From Brotaphodocola faecis (GTDB lineage: Bacteria; Bacillota; Clostridia; Lachnospirales; Lachnospiraceae), in contig NZ_JBBMFJ010000019.1 of assembly GCF_040096075.1 (NCBI RefSeq), forward strand, positions 1 through 64,000: a stretch of DNA of 64,000 bases. The letters run 5' to 3'. Below are positions 9,444 through 18,153 of the stretch, one piece after another. The notes beneath the pieces were generated by a model that was given only the letters and a program-made list of their open reading frames with translations, was not told the DNA's origin and did not search any database. A program made the translations under genes and the position numbers. Position 1 is the stretch's first letter. Every line of letters starts with the position of its first letter.

Positions 9444-9965
9444 TATTCTTCCTATCTCTGAGTATAGATAATGTTTCCTTTTCGATATAGTTTCGCAGGC
9501 CTGAACTATGAGGAATAGTTCATTCTCGACTTCCCTCCGGCATTTATCTTATTCATGCTTTCTCCGGTACTATTCGGGCCTCCGACTACCTGTGCGTCAT
9601 TTGGCATCCTTATCTATTTGTTTGCCATTCCGTATCTATACGCAGTATTTACGGAACGTACAGGTTCTCTCCAGTTGATATAGCATCATTGTGTAACATG
9701 AATAGTTCTACGACACCGCAGCAGTGTACGAAATCTCGCCATGACGATAAACTTACATATTGCCTTCTGCTATGTCAACAGCATCGGCCTGCTGGATTAG
9801 GGTCTTTCGATGCTCAATTACTATCCCTATTACCTATCTTCCTACGCTTAACCATCCAGATTACTCTGTTCGGCTCAAGGTTGTTACCGATGGTATGGCT
9901 AGTACCTTGTCGGATGGGATTTCCACCCATTAAATGCTACATCCTTAGCTGGACGCACTGACATA

Positions 9966-10015
9966 CTCCCACCACTTAGCTAACACTTGAAGTGGGGGCT
10001 TCTCGTTCGATTGCC
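9966..10015 (-). ncRNA. IS605 right-end hairpin and putative TnpB omega-RNA 3' region
   Basis: On the minus strand GAAGCCCCCACTT pairs with AAGTGGTGGGA across a 12-base loop. In this IS class the right-end hairpin doubles as the scaffold of the omega-RNA, and the guide is whatever sequence follows the element. Here the following bases are the first bases of the group II intron (GTGCG...). The hairpin is seen directly; its RNA role follows from the family. Confidence 0.6.
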
Positions 10016-10099
10016 CGATAGGGCAAAGCATAAGCGAGCGATCCCCGTGTGTCCCACGGTTTTATTCGCATGATCCTGTTAGAATTTCTGCCGCAAAGA

Positions 10100-11218
10100 T
10101 CAGAAGATCTTCTTTTCTATATCAAGTTTCATTCCAGATTTTCGAATACCTTCCCGGCATATATTGATCGCTGCGTTTTCGTCCCGGTCCATCCGGTTTC
10201 CGCATGCACACTCATAAATGCGGTCACCCAGCTGCAAATCTTCTTTTATCTTTCCACAACAGCTGCAGGTTTTGGAACTGGGATACCAGCGATCAATGCG
10301 GATGAGCTTCTTGTCAGCGCGTTCCATTTTATATGCCAGAAAATCCGTGAACCTTCCCCAGCTATTGTCATGAACACGTTTTCCAAAACGCATCTCCCGG
10401 CTCATCTCTTTCATATTCAGATCCTCGATGCACACGATATCATAGGAATTGGTTATCTTCCTCGATTCTTTGTGCAGAAAATCCTTTCGCTGATGTGCGA
10501 TATGGGTATGGATTCGTGCCACTTTCTTTTTTTGTTTTTTATAACGGTTACTGCCCTGTTCACAATGGCTCAGTTTACGCTGCTCTTTTGCCAGCTTCTG
10601 CTGGGCATTCTGAAAGAAATGCGGATATGCCGCATGGTTTCCATTGGAATCCACATACAACTCCTTCATGGAAAAATCAAGACCAATGGCAGATTCTGCT
10701 TTCTTGCTTTCATTCACCGTTTCCTCACAGGAATACAACAAAGCAACATAGTATCGCTCATCTGCTTCCTGAGTGATGGTTGCACCTTTCAGCTGGTAAC
10801 CCTCTTCCATCTTCCGATGCTGTTTCATACGGACCCAGCCAGCTTTTGGAAGTTTTAACTTTCCATTCTGTAAAACGATATTTCCATTTACATAGTTGGT
10901 TGTGTAGTTTCTTACTGTTTTCTTTTTTGATTTGAATTTCGGAAAACCAACCGAGGCATCACGAAAGAATTTCTTGTATGCCGTCTGCAGATGCAGCTGT
11001 GCATTACACAATGCCAGACTGTCTACTTCTTTCAGCCATGGGAACTCTGACTTATACCTGGCTGGTGTTACGTTTAAGCTCTTCCCGGTTTTCTCATAAT
11101 ACGCTTTTTTCTCGGCAAGCATCCGGTTATAGACAAAACGAACACAGCCAAATGTCTTTGCAAATAATTCCCTCTGTGCTTTATTCGGATAAATCCGAAA
11201 ACGGTACACGGTGTTCAC
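10100..11218 (-). CDS. tnpB: TnpB RNA-guided nuclease of IS200/IS605
   Basis: About 372 residues from a GTG at 11218 with GAGAGGG upstream; a longer frame to 11281 would overlap TnpA further and lacks family similarity. It has an N-terminal HTH (YRFRIYPNKAQRELFAKTFG) and a RuvC-like nuclease: Asp in IGLDFSMKELYVDSNG, Glu in CIEDLNMKEM, Asp in NRMDRDENAAINI. A zinc ribbon (CSCCG...CACG) sits between the last two. All catalytic residues are present. TnpB is the ancestor of Cas12 and cuts DNA guided by omega-RNA, promoting element retention. Confidence 0.93.
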   Translation of the reverse strand: MNTVYRFRIYPNKAQRELFAKTFGCVRFVYNRMLAEKKAYYEKTGKSLNVTPARYKSEFPWLKEVDSLALCNAQLHLQTAYKKFFRDASVGFPKFKSKKKTVRNYTTNYVNGNIVLQNGKLKLPKAGWVRMKQHRKMEEGYQLKGATITQEADERYYVALLYSCEETVNESKKAESAIGLDFSMKELYVDSNGNHAAYPHFFQNAQQKLAKEQRKLSHCEQGSNRYKKQKKKVARIHTHIAHQRKDFLHKESRKITNSYDIVCIEDLNMKEMSREMRFGKRVHDNSWGRFTDFLAYKMERADKKLIRIDRWYPSSKTCSCCGKIKEDLQLGDRIYECACGNRMDRDENAAINICREGIRKSGMKLDIEKKIF

Positions 11219-11621
11219 TTTTACCCTCTCCCTGTGTTTCGATGTACTGACGGATGACCTCAATCGGGGCACCGCCAGCACTCAGCAGGCAAAAGCTCTG
11301 GCTCCAGAACATTTCCTTCCATAGTTTTTGCCGGATTTCCGGATACTCTTTTTTGATCAGGCGGCTGCTTGCGCTTTTATACGCATTGATGAACTTACTC
11401 AGTTCTGATTTTGGATGGGCACGGAACATGATGTGAACATGGTCCTGATCATGATTCCATTCTTCCAAAGTAATGTGATAGTTCGGAGCAATATACTCAA
11501 ATATTTCTTTTGCCCGATTTGAAATCGGATCATTCAAAACCTTTTTTCGGTATTTTACCACCAGAATCAAATGGTAATATAATAAAAATACCGAATGCGC
11601 ATTACTATCCAATTTTCTCAT
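11181..11621 (-). CDS. tnpA: TnpA, Y1 HUH transposase of IS200/IS605
   Basis: 146 residues. The HUH metal-binding motif is DHVHIMF (near residue 60) and the catalytic tyrosine is in IRQYIETQG (near 127). It cuts and rejoins single-stranded DNA at the element ends via a 5'-phosphotyrosine link. It precedes tnpB and overlaps it by about 38 bases, the usual arrangement. AGAAAGG lies upstream of the ATG. It appears intact. Confidence 0.94.
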   Translation of the reverse strand: MRKLDSNAHSVFLLYYHLILVVKYRKKVLNDPISNRAKEIFEYIAPNYHITLEEWNHDQDHVHIMFRAHPKSELSKFINAYKSASSRLIKKEYPEIRQKLWKEMFWSQSFCLLSAGGAPIEVIRQYIETQGEGKSEHRVPFSDLSE

Positions 11622-11813
11622 AATAATCAGCCTTTCTTATGATTTCGACTGATTATATTTTATCATATATTTTTCTATATGACTATAGTTTTGTCGAACA
11701 TAAGTTCTTTTTTCTATCAGCACAGATATGTGCAATGTAGATGTAGATCCAATATAGAATCATGCCAGTTATTGCAATATCAGGAATCAAAATCAGGCAA
11801 TTCATCCCACCAC

Positions 11814-12113
11814 CTAAAGAGGATCGGGGAATTCTTGCTGAGTTATGTTAAACACACGATAAATCTCTACATAATCTTTTCCTACTTTATAGATAATCAC
11901 ATAATCTTCCCATATTGCATATTTATAATCTGTCCGAAAACTGACTCGTTTTGAAAGATCCACTCCCATTCCTGGAAACATCTGAAGATTTTCAAATTTA
12001 CCATAAATTTCTTTTATCGTCTTTAATGCGTATTCTTCACTATCTTCGGCAATATAATCTCGGATATTTTTCAGATCCTTTGCAACAATCGGATTGATCC
12101 GCAGTTTTAACAT
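11814..12113 (-). CDS. ParE/RelE-superfamily toxin
   Basis: About 99 residues from ATG at 12113, one base after the antitoxin stop; the in-frame upstream ATG lies inside the antitoxin gene and is not needed. The sequence MLKLRINPIVAKDLKNIRDY, then the C-terminal YKYAIWEDYVIIYKVGKDYVEIYRVF, is the compact ParE/RelE fold. RelE members cut mRNA on the ribosome and ParE members poison gyrase; the sequence does not decide which. The one-base gap to the antitoxin implies coupled translation. Confidence 0.87.
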   Translation of the reverse strand: MLKLRINPIVAKDLKNIRDYIAEDSEEYALKTIKEIYGKFENLQMFPGMGVDLSKRVSFRTDYKYAIWEDYVIIYKVGKDYVEIYRVFNITQQEFPDPL

Positions 12114-12114
12114 C

Positions 12115-12363
12115 TTATTCCCCCACAAGTGCTTTCAGTTCGTCCAGATCCAGCCATCCTTCGTCATCTTTCACCGCTTGTTCGGCTTCCTGCAGCTTCA
12201 TCAGAAGCTTTTTCTCTGCGCGCTCACGCTCGTAATCTTCAATATCCATAACTACAAAACGTCCTCTGCCATTCTTGGTCAGATATACTGGTTCTCCCTT
12301 ACGGCAATTTTTTAATACTTCATTATAATTTCTCAAATCCGATACTGGTAAAATGTTTGCCAT
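12115..12363 (-). CDS. Phd/YefM-family antitoxin
   Basis: 82 residues. The N-terminal Phd/YefM DNA-binding fold is visible (MANILPVSDLRNYNEVLK, then GEPVYLTKNGRGRFVVMDIEDYE) and an acidic C-terminal tail (KDDEGWLDLDELKALVGE) would wrap the toxin. It neutralises the toxin of the next gene and is expected to repress the shared promoter. GGAG lies upstream of the ATG. Confidence 0.9.
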   Translation of the reverse strand: MANILPVSDLRNYNEVLKNCRKGEPVYLTKNGRGRFVVMDIEDYERERAEKKLLMKLQEAEQAVKDDEGWLDLDELKALVGE

Positions 12364-12577
12364 ATTCTTTTTCAGCTCCTTCCTTTGATTTCATATTATT
12401 TCTGTTACTTTTATTATACGCAAAAAGCTGTAAAATTCAACGTAAAATTTTACAGCTTTCCTAATTCTACATACATTTCATAAAAACAATGTTTTTTTCT
12501 TGTTAGTCGTATAAGCTCATTCTCTTTAAAACGGTCAGCTTCCGTATCCAGTGTGATGACATTTTATAGGGGTTCAC

Positions 12578-12871
12578 TTATTTTCCCCTTTCCAGATCAT
12601 CAAATACTTCATTCATCGACCGGCCTTCTCCCACAAGTGACTGTGCATAGCTATGCTCAAGTTTTGCATCAAGCTCAGCTTCGGACATTGCATCAATGGT
12701 TCGAGGCTCTGAAGGAATCATCAATGAGAATGGGACACCATGATGATAAATAATCTGACGGTATAGAGAATTAATAACTACAGAAACAGGAACTCCCAGT
12801 TTCTGAAGAATATCTTCCGCTTCCATTTTTACACTGTTTTCTACGCGAGCACTTACCGTTGAATCCTTCAT
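12578..12871 (-). CDS. RelB/DinJ-like antitoxin, no partner toxin visible
   Basis: About 97 residues from ATG at 12871, eight bases after GGAGG. The start MKDSTVSARVENSVKMEAEDIL and LGVPVSVVINSLYRQII form a ribbon-helix-helix as in RelB/DinJ. A YafQ/RelE partner normally follows, but 12364-12577 holds no toxin frame, and the next pair (12113-12363) is a Phd-type system. It is therefore an orphan antitoxin, possibly a decoy or regulator. Confidence 0.75.
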   Translation of the reverse strand: MKDSTVSARVENSVKMEAEDILQKLGVPVSVVINSLYRQIIYHHGVPFSLMIPSEPRTIDAMSEAELDAKLEHSYAQSLVGEGRSMNEVFDDLERGK

Positions 12872-12967
12872 TTCAAACACCTCCTGATTTCATTGTATTG
12901 CAGATTGCAAAACATATCAATCAGGAAATCTACATTCATTCACAGTTTATATGAAACTATGTTCTCT

Positions 12968-13870
12968 TTAGCTCCGATCCACCATATCTTTCACTCTGGC
13001 ACGGAATATACATTTCTCTGCATCAATGGCTGCCACAAAGCAGGAATACTGCCCTCCAATCTTAATAATGATCGGTCCGCCAGTTGTCGGAGATAAGCGG
13101 TTCGGGTAAAAACAGTATACAGAAATATTGGGAACTCCCGGAATTTTCCCTATCCAGTTCTTCCCCTGCATCTCCACACACTCAATGATAATGTTGCTAT
13201 GCAGAGGGAAGCGTTCCTCAATGCCAATCCATTCAGATTTTACACAATCTCTTCTGGAAACAAGGAACCGCGGCTCTTCTTCTGTAGACTTATTCGTGTA
13301 GCCTTTGATCTTCACATCAATGATTTTTCCGGAAACTGCCTGTTCCTTGATGTTTGCCGCATACCCATGAATCCATTCCGAAAATGGCAGCACTCCCGGT
13401 ATTGAAAGCCCCAAAAGATCAACCACAATGTAATTCTGAAGCTCCCGGCATAAGACCACGATAGCTTTTACTTCTAACTCTTCCCCTGCCTCTATGGACT
13501 TTTTAATCTTCTCCAGAGCTGCCGGCCGGTATTCCGCCTGCGCGGCCCGATAACTTAGATAAACCGTCATTGTTTCCCGGTCAACTCTGGTAATCTTCAC
13601 GTTGTAGCAGCGCTCCAGCAGATAGGTTGAACCGAAAATCCCTTTATACAGCGTGGATTCCTCTGTCGGCATGATCAGCTGAACATCCCCGTCATATGCA
13701 TGCAACCCCTTATCCTTGATTTCCTGGGTAAACCTGATGTCCGTCAAAAGTTCTCCCTTTTCCATCAGGTACTCATACTGATCCAGTTTTTTCTGGGCTT
13801 CTGCCTCCTTAGATTTCGCGGTTCCTCCTAAAAATCCCAATAATTCTAATCCAATTCCATTTTCGCTCAT
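12968..13870 (-). CDS. Conserved-looking hypothetical protein at end of the transfer operon
   Basis: About 300 residues from ATG at 13870, after GAGAGGAC. It is soluble with no TM or signal peptide. The middle (near 150-230) has two glycine-rich beta segments (LGLSIPGVLPFSEWIHGY, GKIIDVKIKGY) that recall S1-like OB modules, but the match is weak. It is the last gene of the transfer operon, separated by 15 bases from the small membrane protein before it. A cytosolic or nucleic-acid role is possible; no family name is offered. Confidence 0.6.
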   Translation of the reverse strand: MSENGIGLELLGFLGGTAKSKEAEAQKKLDQYEYLMEKGELLTDIRFTQEIKDKGLHAYDGDVQLIMPTEESTLYKGIFGSTYLLERCYNVKITRVDRETMTVYLSYRAAQAEYRPAALEKIKKSIEAGEELEVKAIVVLCRELQNYIVVDLLGLSIPGVLPFSEWIHGYAANIKEQAVSGKIIDVKIKGYTNKSTEEEPRFLVSRRDCVKSEWIGIEERFPLHSNIIIECVEMQGKNWIGKIPGVPNISVYCFYPNRLSPTTGGPIIIKIGGQYSCFVAAIDAEKCIFRARVKDMVDRS

Positions 13871-13884
13871 AAATTTGTCCTCTC

Positions 13885-14283
13885 TCAATTTAATAATATT
13901 CCGATTCCCCATGTAAACAGGAGAAAAAATCCCGGAATTCCCACAATAAATGTCAAAAAAATCCTGCGGAACAACAACTTGTCCCTACGCACCAGTAATA
14001 GAAGCAAAAAACCAATTACCAGAGAAAAGCCACTCACCGGTAACGCAAGCATCCTCACTTTCCGGTAAAATTGTTCAAACAGCGCAAACACCGTTTCCGT
14101 AACCCCGCCATAAGTGGGACCACTATAATCCTCCAGCTCCGACATGACGCGGTCATACGTATCCTCCAGCTTCCGTTTCTTATCCCAGAGTTTTTCATTC
14201 ATATCCGGAGCATGCAACGTAATTACCGGCCATGCTCTGATAAATTTTCCTGTAAAATACCTGCACCAGGGCTTAATCACCAT
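13885..14283 (-). CDS. Two-TM membrane protein of the transfer operon
   Basis: About 132 residues from ATG at 14283, overlapping the end of the preceding SAF-fusion gene by 11 bases. An N-terminal helical, charged region (MNEKLWDKKRKLEDTYDRVM) is followed by two TM helices (near 80-102 and 110-130). It is probably a structural or accessory inner-membrane part of the secretion machine. The family is not recognised. Confidence 0.6.
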   Translation of the reverse strand: MVIKPWCRYFTGKFIRAWPVITLHAPDMNEKLWDKKRKLEDTYDRVMSELEDYSGPTYGGVTETVFALFEQFYRKVRMLALPVSGFSLVIGFLLLLLVRRDKLLFRRIFLTFIVGIPGFFLLFTWGIGILLN

Positions 14284-16237
14284 CTGCACTCTCCACTCCT
14301 TCTATTCCAATATCCTCAAGATCTGCCAGATCAGGCAGACCATTATCACCATCTTGCGGATCCTGGAGCACCTGACCAGTGAATGCTTTCATAAGTGGCG
14401 TTCCAGCTTTGATCGGTATACTGGCGGCCACACTTCCCAAATCCGCAGCATTGATAAAGAAACTGTCATCAAATTCTGTCTGCACAATCTCCTTTTTCAC
14501 CATATCTCCACTTATCAGCTGGCCGGCCGGAATGTCAGTTTGCGCATAATATACCTCATGCTCCAGGGCCTTTAATTCCTTTTCTTTCTTTTGCAGTTCA
14601 TCTTCCGCCTGCCTGTTTTCTTCCTCGAGTCCTGTAATGAATGTGTCTGCCTTCGTAACCATCCGGTTATACCTGTTGTTTGCGCTGCAGGCCGATACCA
14701 TAAATCCCATGCATGTCACTAACAGCGCTCCCGTCACTATCCGGAACCCAAATTTTTTAAAGTCCCGCGGCCGTTCTGAAAAACGCTGCTCAACAGAATC
14801 GCTCCTTTTATATTTTTCTTCCTTGTATGTACCATCCAGAAGTTTTAAAAAGATCTGCCTGCACGCTTTTCCTGGATAAAATGGATTGCTCTCATATGGA
14901 ATTGCTGCAAGGGCCGTATTCTCCGGCAAAAGTTCCTTTACATCCCCAAATTCCGAAGCGGCAGAGGGGGAACTGATCAGTACCTTGCACTCATCTTCCC
15001 CAGGCATTCCCTTTATATCTTTCAGAAGTTCCTTTAATTCATGCTGTTTCCATTCTGCCTTTGACGTTACAATGAAGCGGTTTGGCAGCCTTGCATACAC
15101 ATGAAAGATCGTTTCCTGGTCCAGGCACCCAAAGTCATAGACAATAAAATCATATAAAGGCTTATAGTCCAGCTGGAATTTCTGGAGCGGAACATGGTAA
15201 TAGTAATCCAGCGTTCCGATTGCAAATTTTGTGATCCCATCCACCTGCTCTTCCTCCCGCTCCTGGCGGCAGAGTTCTTCGAAACATCCATCCGCATCAT
15301 CCAGTTCAACGATCGCAGTGCGCTTTCCTTCATGTGCCAGCGTATTGGCAAGAAGAATGGAAATGGTTGTGCATCCAATGCCTATGTTGGTAGCCATAAC
15401 GCCAATTTCACAGGCCTGTCGTTTCGCTGGTTTACATTCTGCCGGTTCCTCCTGTTTTCTTTTTAAAAATCGCCGTATTGCTTTATTCTTCGGCTGCTCC
15501 TCCCTTTCCGTATCCGTTTTTTCACCCGTCTCATCTTTCTCTGGCTGACCGGAAGGCTTATAAAGGTATGCATACTGTTCTTCCGCCATCTGGCAGATCA
15601 GGGCAAATCTCGGTTCCCGTTTTAACATTTCACAAATAGGATCCGGGAGCTGGCAGACGATTGATGCCACCTGACTGGCCGGAATTCCATTTACCAGTAC
15701 GGACATACGCTGGATCAGATCCGTGTAAGATCCGTCATATTCCAAAAGATACTGGATACTGGCATTTACATCCATATTACGATACTGAACCACATGGTCC
15801 CCTCCGGCAACCCCGTAATAAGCCCGGGCCTCTTTTTTCGTCCGGCCGTTGCAGTACCATTCTGCAATTTTTTCAAAACTGGCATCTTCCTGGTAAACAG
15901 CCGTATATATCCCCAGACTTTCAATTTCTTTCATGTAATCGCTGCCGCGCATCTCGGAAACGACCACGAACACCTGAAGATCGCCTTCTGCCGCGGAACA
16001 GATCTGATCAATATCGCGGGGGGAGAGTTTTTCCTGATCCTGATACTGGCTGAGTACCACTGCACGAATTTGCGGATTGGCCCGGACAGACCGGATCACA
16101 CTGTCTTTTCCAGAGCGAAATTCTATTCTGTGAACCGTGACTCCGCGTTTGGCAAACACACTCCGAAGTTCTTCTGCCACCGAATCGCCGTCCCCGCTCA
16201 TTTCCGTTGCGATCAGAAGGTCTAATTCCATTTCCAT
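14273..16237 (-). CDS. Fusion of degenerate TadZ/CpaE-like ATPase, TM helix and SAF/CpaB-like domain
   Basis: About 654 residues. Residues 1-130 look like a receiver-like fold (DLLIATEMSGDGDSVAEEL, FVVVSEMRG) as in TadZ/CpaE. A linker follows, then a ParA-like domain near 270-470 whose P-loop reads ATNIGIGCTTISILL and lacks the invariant lysine. One TM helix lies near 500-520, then a coiled coil, then a SAF-type domain near 565-620 (VYYAQTDIPAGQLISGDMVK, GTPLMKAFTGQ) as in CpaB/RcpC pilus proteins. In Tad systems TadZ positions the machine and CpaB lies in the envelope as separate proteins; here they are one chain across the membrane. It follows the CpaE-like ATPase gene directly. Confidence 0.7.
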   Translation of the reverse strand: MEMELDLLIATEMSGDGDSVAEELRSVFAKRGVTVHRIEFRSGKDSVIRSVRANPQIRAVVLSQYQDQEKLSPRDIDQICSAAEGDLQVFVVVSEMRGSDYMKEIESLGIYTAVYQEDASFEKIAEWYCNGRTKKEARAYYGVAGGDHVVQYRNMDVNASIQYLLEYDGSYTDLIQRMSVLVNGIPASQVASIVCQLPDPICEMLKREPRFALICQMAEEQYAYLYKPSGQPEKDETGEKTDTEREEQPKNKAIRRFLKRKQEEPAECKPAKRQACEIGVMATNIGIGCTTISILLANTLAHEGKRTAIVELDDADGCFEELCRQEREEEQVDGITKFAIGTLDYYYHVPLQKFQLDYKPLYDFIVYDFGCLDQETIFHVYARLPNRFIVTSKAEWKQHELKELLKDIKGMPGEDECKVLISSPSAASEFGDVKELLPENTALAAIPYESNPFYPGKACRQIFLKLLDGTYKEEKYKRSDSVEQRFSERPRDFKKFGFRIVTGALLVTCMGFMVSACSANNRYNRMVTKADTFITGLEEENRQAEDELQKKEKELKALEHEVYYAQTDIPAGQLISGDMVKKEIVQTEFDDSFFINAADLGSVAASIPIKAGTPLMKAFTGQVLQDPQDGDNGLPDLADLEDIGIEGVESADGD

Positions 16238-16239
16238 AC

Positions 16240-17808
16240 TCACCTCTTTCTGCCAAACAGTCTTCGTAAAAATCCCCCAGAGCCCTTTTCTGGCTTCTCC
16301 AGTTCTTCATCTACCGCGACTGCTGCCCTGGCAAGTGCTCTGATTTCTTTTGAAAACAGGGATCCTTTATCACTGGATGCTGCTTCCCCGACATTCGCAA
16401 AACTTCTGGCATCCTGATTCGTGTGGATGATGCAGGTCGGTTCCATATTGAGGATCCTGGCCACATGGGATATGCCAAGCTCACATTTTTTATCATCAAG
16501 CGGCACCTGATTTATAACCATTCGGATATTGGATTTTTCTATCCGAAATTCACCGAGTGCATCCAGAAAATTGCGGGCATCCTGTACCGTGGAGGTGTCC
16601 AGGGAAAGGATCAGCAGGATCAGATCCGATTTTTCCAGTGGAATGACGGTCGTATCTTTTAATGTGTTGCAATTGTCAATCATGATCAGGTCATAATCGC
16701 AGCGCCGCAGATTATCCATAATCGCCTCTGCAATGTCACAATCCAGACGTGCCGCTTCCATTGCATTATCACTTCCGGCCAGGATATGAATCTGTTCATC
16801 ATATTCAATCACATACCTGGATACGATATCTGCCGGCGAATATGCCGGAATATATCCCAGGCGTTCCCGATCCTTACAGATCCGTTTCACCCAGTCCATT
16901 ACATTGGGCGATGGGCAGATACCAAACGCACTGTCCACATCCCCAAATTCCCAGTCCGCATCGAGCACTAAGATTTTAAGCTGTTTCCCATTTTTCTTCA
17001 TGCCCGATAGGACATGGGATAATTCCCTCACAATGGTAGATTTTCCCACGCCGCCTTTGGGAGAATATACAGAGATCATCTGTTGCTGCAGGGACACGTT
17101 TGTAACCGGCTGGCTTAAACCGATCTGTTTATAAGTGCGCCTAACTGCCCTGTTTATCGTATGCATCGGCGCAGGCTCCTCCTCCACCTGCGTGCGTTTA
17201 ACAACTTTCTGCGGTTTCCTTGTTTCTGGGGCTGGTTCTGTCATAGCTTTTCTACCGACGGTCCCAGCGCGCTGCGGTTCCTGGGTCTGAGTGTCCGGCA
17301 AAGGCTTTGGCATTTTTTCTGGTTTAGCCACTGCCGGTTCAGGACTTAATGCTTTCTCTATTTTCTCCACTGCCTCTACAGAAATCTCTTTACCCATTTT
17401 TTCTGCAGCATTGTCGTTGACTGCTGGAGCAATTTCTTCTTCAGCTTTTTCTTCTACTACTTCCGAAACCGCCTGCGCGGCCCCGCCATTCATCGCAGAA
17501 ACAGGTTCCTCCGGTAAAGCATCCGGCGGCGCATCCTGTTTTATCTGCTCTTTTGTACGGCCATCCGCACTACTAAATAAATCCTCAAATTCACCAAAGA
17601 AGTCATCAGGAAGGACCGCATCCAGTTTTTCCTGAACAGACGGCTCTTTTTTCTCCTCTTTCTCTGTTACGGATGCATTTTCCTGAACAGGCGGCTGAAC
17701 GGTGATCCTGCTTTCTGACAGTCTTTCCTGTTCTGCCATTCTGTCCAGAGTTTCATGATCCGCAGCCGTCTCCTTTAATAAGTCCGAAGTCCGAACTGGT
17801 CTTGCCAT
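16240..17808 (-). CDS. CpaE/TadZ-like ParA-superfamily ATPase
   Basis: 522 residues. An N-terminal half of low complexity, rich in E, P and A (residues 1-230), is followed by an intact ParA/MinD domain: Walker A in YSPKGGVGKST (near 255), VLDADWEFGDVD, and IMIDNCNTL as Walker B. The tail GGFLRRLFGRKR is an amphipathic membrane-binding type. CpaE/TadZ proteins localise pilus or secretion machines by ATP-dependent polar clustering. It overlaps the start of the fusion gene and likely works with it, supplying the ATPase that the fusion lost. Confidence 0.8.
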   Translation of the reverse strand: MARPVRTSDLLKETAADHETLDRMAEQERLSESRITVQPPVQENASVTEKEEKKEPSVQEKLDAVLPDDFFGEFEDLFSSADGRTKEQIKQDAPPDALPEEPVSAMNGGAAQAVSEVVEEKAEEEIAPAVNDNAAEKMGKEISVEAVEKIEKALSPEPAVAKPEKMPKPLPDTQTQEPQRAGTVGRKAMTEPAPETRKPQKVVKRTQVEEEPAPMHTINRAVRRTYKQIGLSQPVTNVSLQQQMISVYSPKGGVGKSTIVRELSHVLSGMKKNGKQLKILVLDADWEFGDVDSAFGICPSPNVMDWVKRICKDRERLGYIPAYSPADIVSRYVIEYDEQIHILAGSDNAMEAARLDCDIAEAIMDNLRRCDYDLIMIDNCNTLKDTTVIPLEKSDLILLILSLDTSTVQDARNFLDALGEFRIEKSNIRMVINQVPLDDKKCELGISHVARILNMEPTCIIHTNQDARSFANVGEAASSDKGSLFSKEIRALARAAVAVDEELEKPEKGSGGFLRRLFGRKR

Positions 17809-17811
17809 AAT

Positions 17812-18117
17812 TTACCTCCAAAAATTTACATTCAGAAACGGAAGATACTCCCGCAGCTGTGTGATCAGTGCGATCCCGATCTCCACCATTTCTTTGCGCG
17901 GCCCCGGGAAACATACGGATGCAAGCCCAAGCAGGCAGAACCCGACAAAAATAGTGGCTGCAAGAAACCGCACAATCTGCCCGGCTGCCTGGATCATAAC
18001 GGAGAGCGTATTGGAATGCTCCACAATGATGATATCCGTTGAATCCTCCAGGCCATGCTGTGCTTTTATTCGTTCTGTTTCCAGACTTTTTCGTTTCAAC
18101 CGTTTCTGCTTCCTCAT
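17812..18117 (-). CDS. Small single- or double-TM protein of the transfer operon
   Basis: About 101 residues from ATG at 18117, chosen because AAAGGA lies seven bases upstream; an ATG at 18144 has its site too close. A very basic N-terminus (MRKQKRLKRKSLETERIK) precedes a hydrophobic region near 55-80. It lies between the VirB6-like and CpaE-like genes. Function unknown; probably a minor membrane component. Confidence 0.55.
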   Translation of the reverse strand: MRKQKRLKRKSLETERIKAQHGLEDSTDIIIVEHSNTLSVMIQAAGQIVRFLAATIFVGFCLLGLASVCFPGPRKEMVEIGIALITQLREYLPFLNVNFWR

Positions 18118-18153
18118 TTGTATCCTTTTTGTAAATATGTTCATACTCCTGTG

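Larger units (their letters stand above)
8047..9958 (-). mobile_element. Complete group II intron
   Basis: On the minus strand the element begins GTGCG at 9958, the canonical group II 5' end. About 515 bases of structured leader follow (domains I-III), then a reverse transcriptase gene inside domain IV, then domain V at 8086-8120, a domain VI hairpin, and a 3' end ...CTACTCGAC at 8047. Total length is about 1.9 kb. It is a self-splicing ribozyme retroelement that moves by target-primed reverse transcription. It lies immediately after the hairpin of the IS200/IS605 right end. The 5' boundary is well supported by GTGCG; the 3' boundary is an estimate that could shift by a few bases. Confidence 0.88.
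9959..11700 (-). mobile_element. IS200/IS605-family insertion sequence
   Basis: The element contains TnpA (11181-11621) and TnpB (10100-11218), overlapping on one strand. The right end is the hairpin at 9966-9999, directly abutted by the group II intron. The left end is estimated near 11700, where the minus strand has a small hairpin (CTATAGTCATATAG) upstream of TnpA. Such elements move as single-stranded circles without terminal inverted repeats or target duplication, so exact ends cannot be read from repeats. Both genes look intact. Confidence 0.8.

Noticed and set aside
10049..10858. A 269-codon plus-strand open frame
   Set aside because: It is the antisense shadow of tnpB, whose catalytic motifs make the minus strand the coding one.
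9959..11700. IStron (group I intron fused with IS605)
   Set aside because: The intron here has GTGCG, a domain V hairpin and a reverse transcriptase, so it is group II and separate from the IS.
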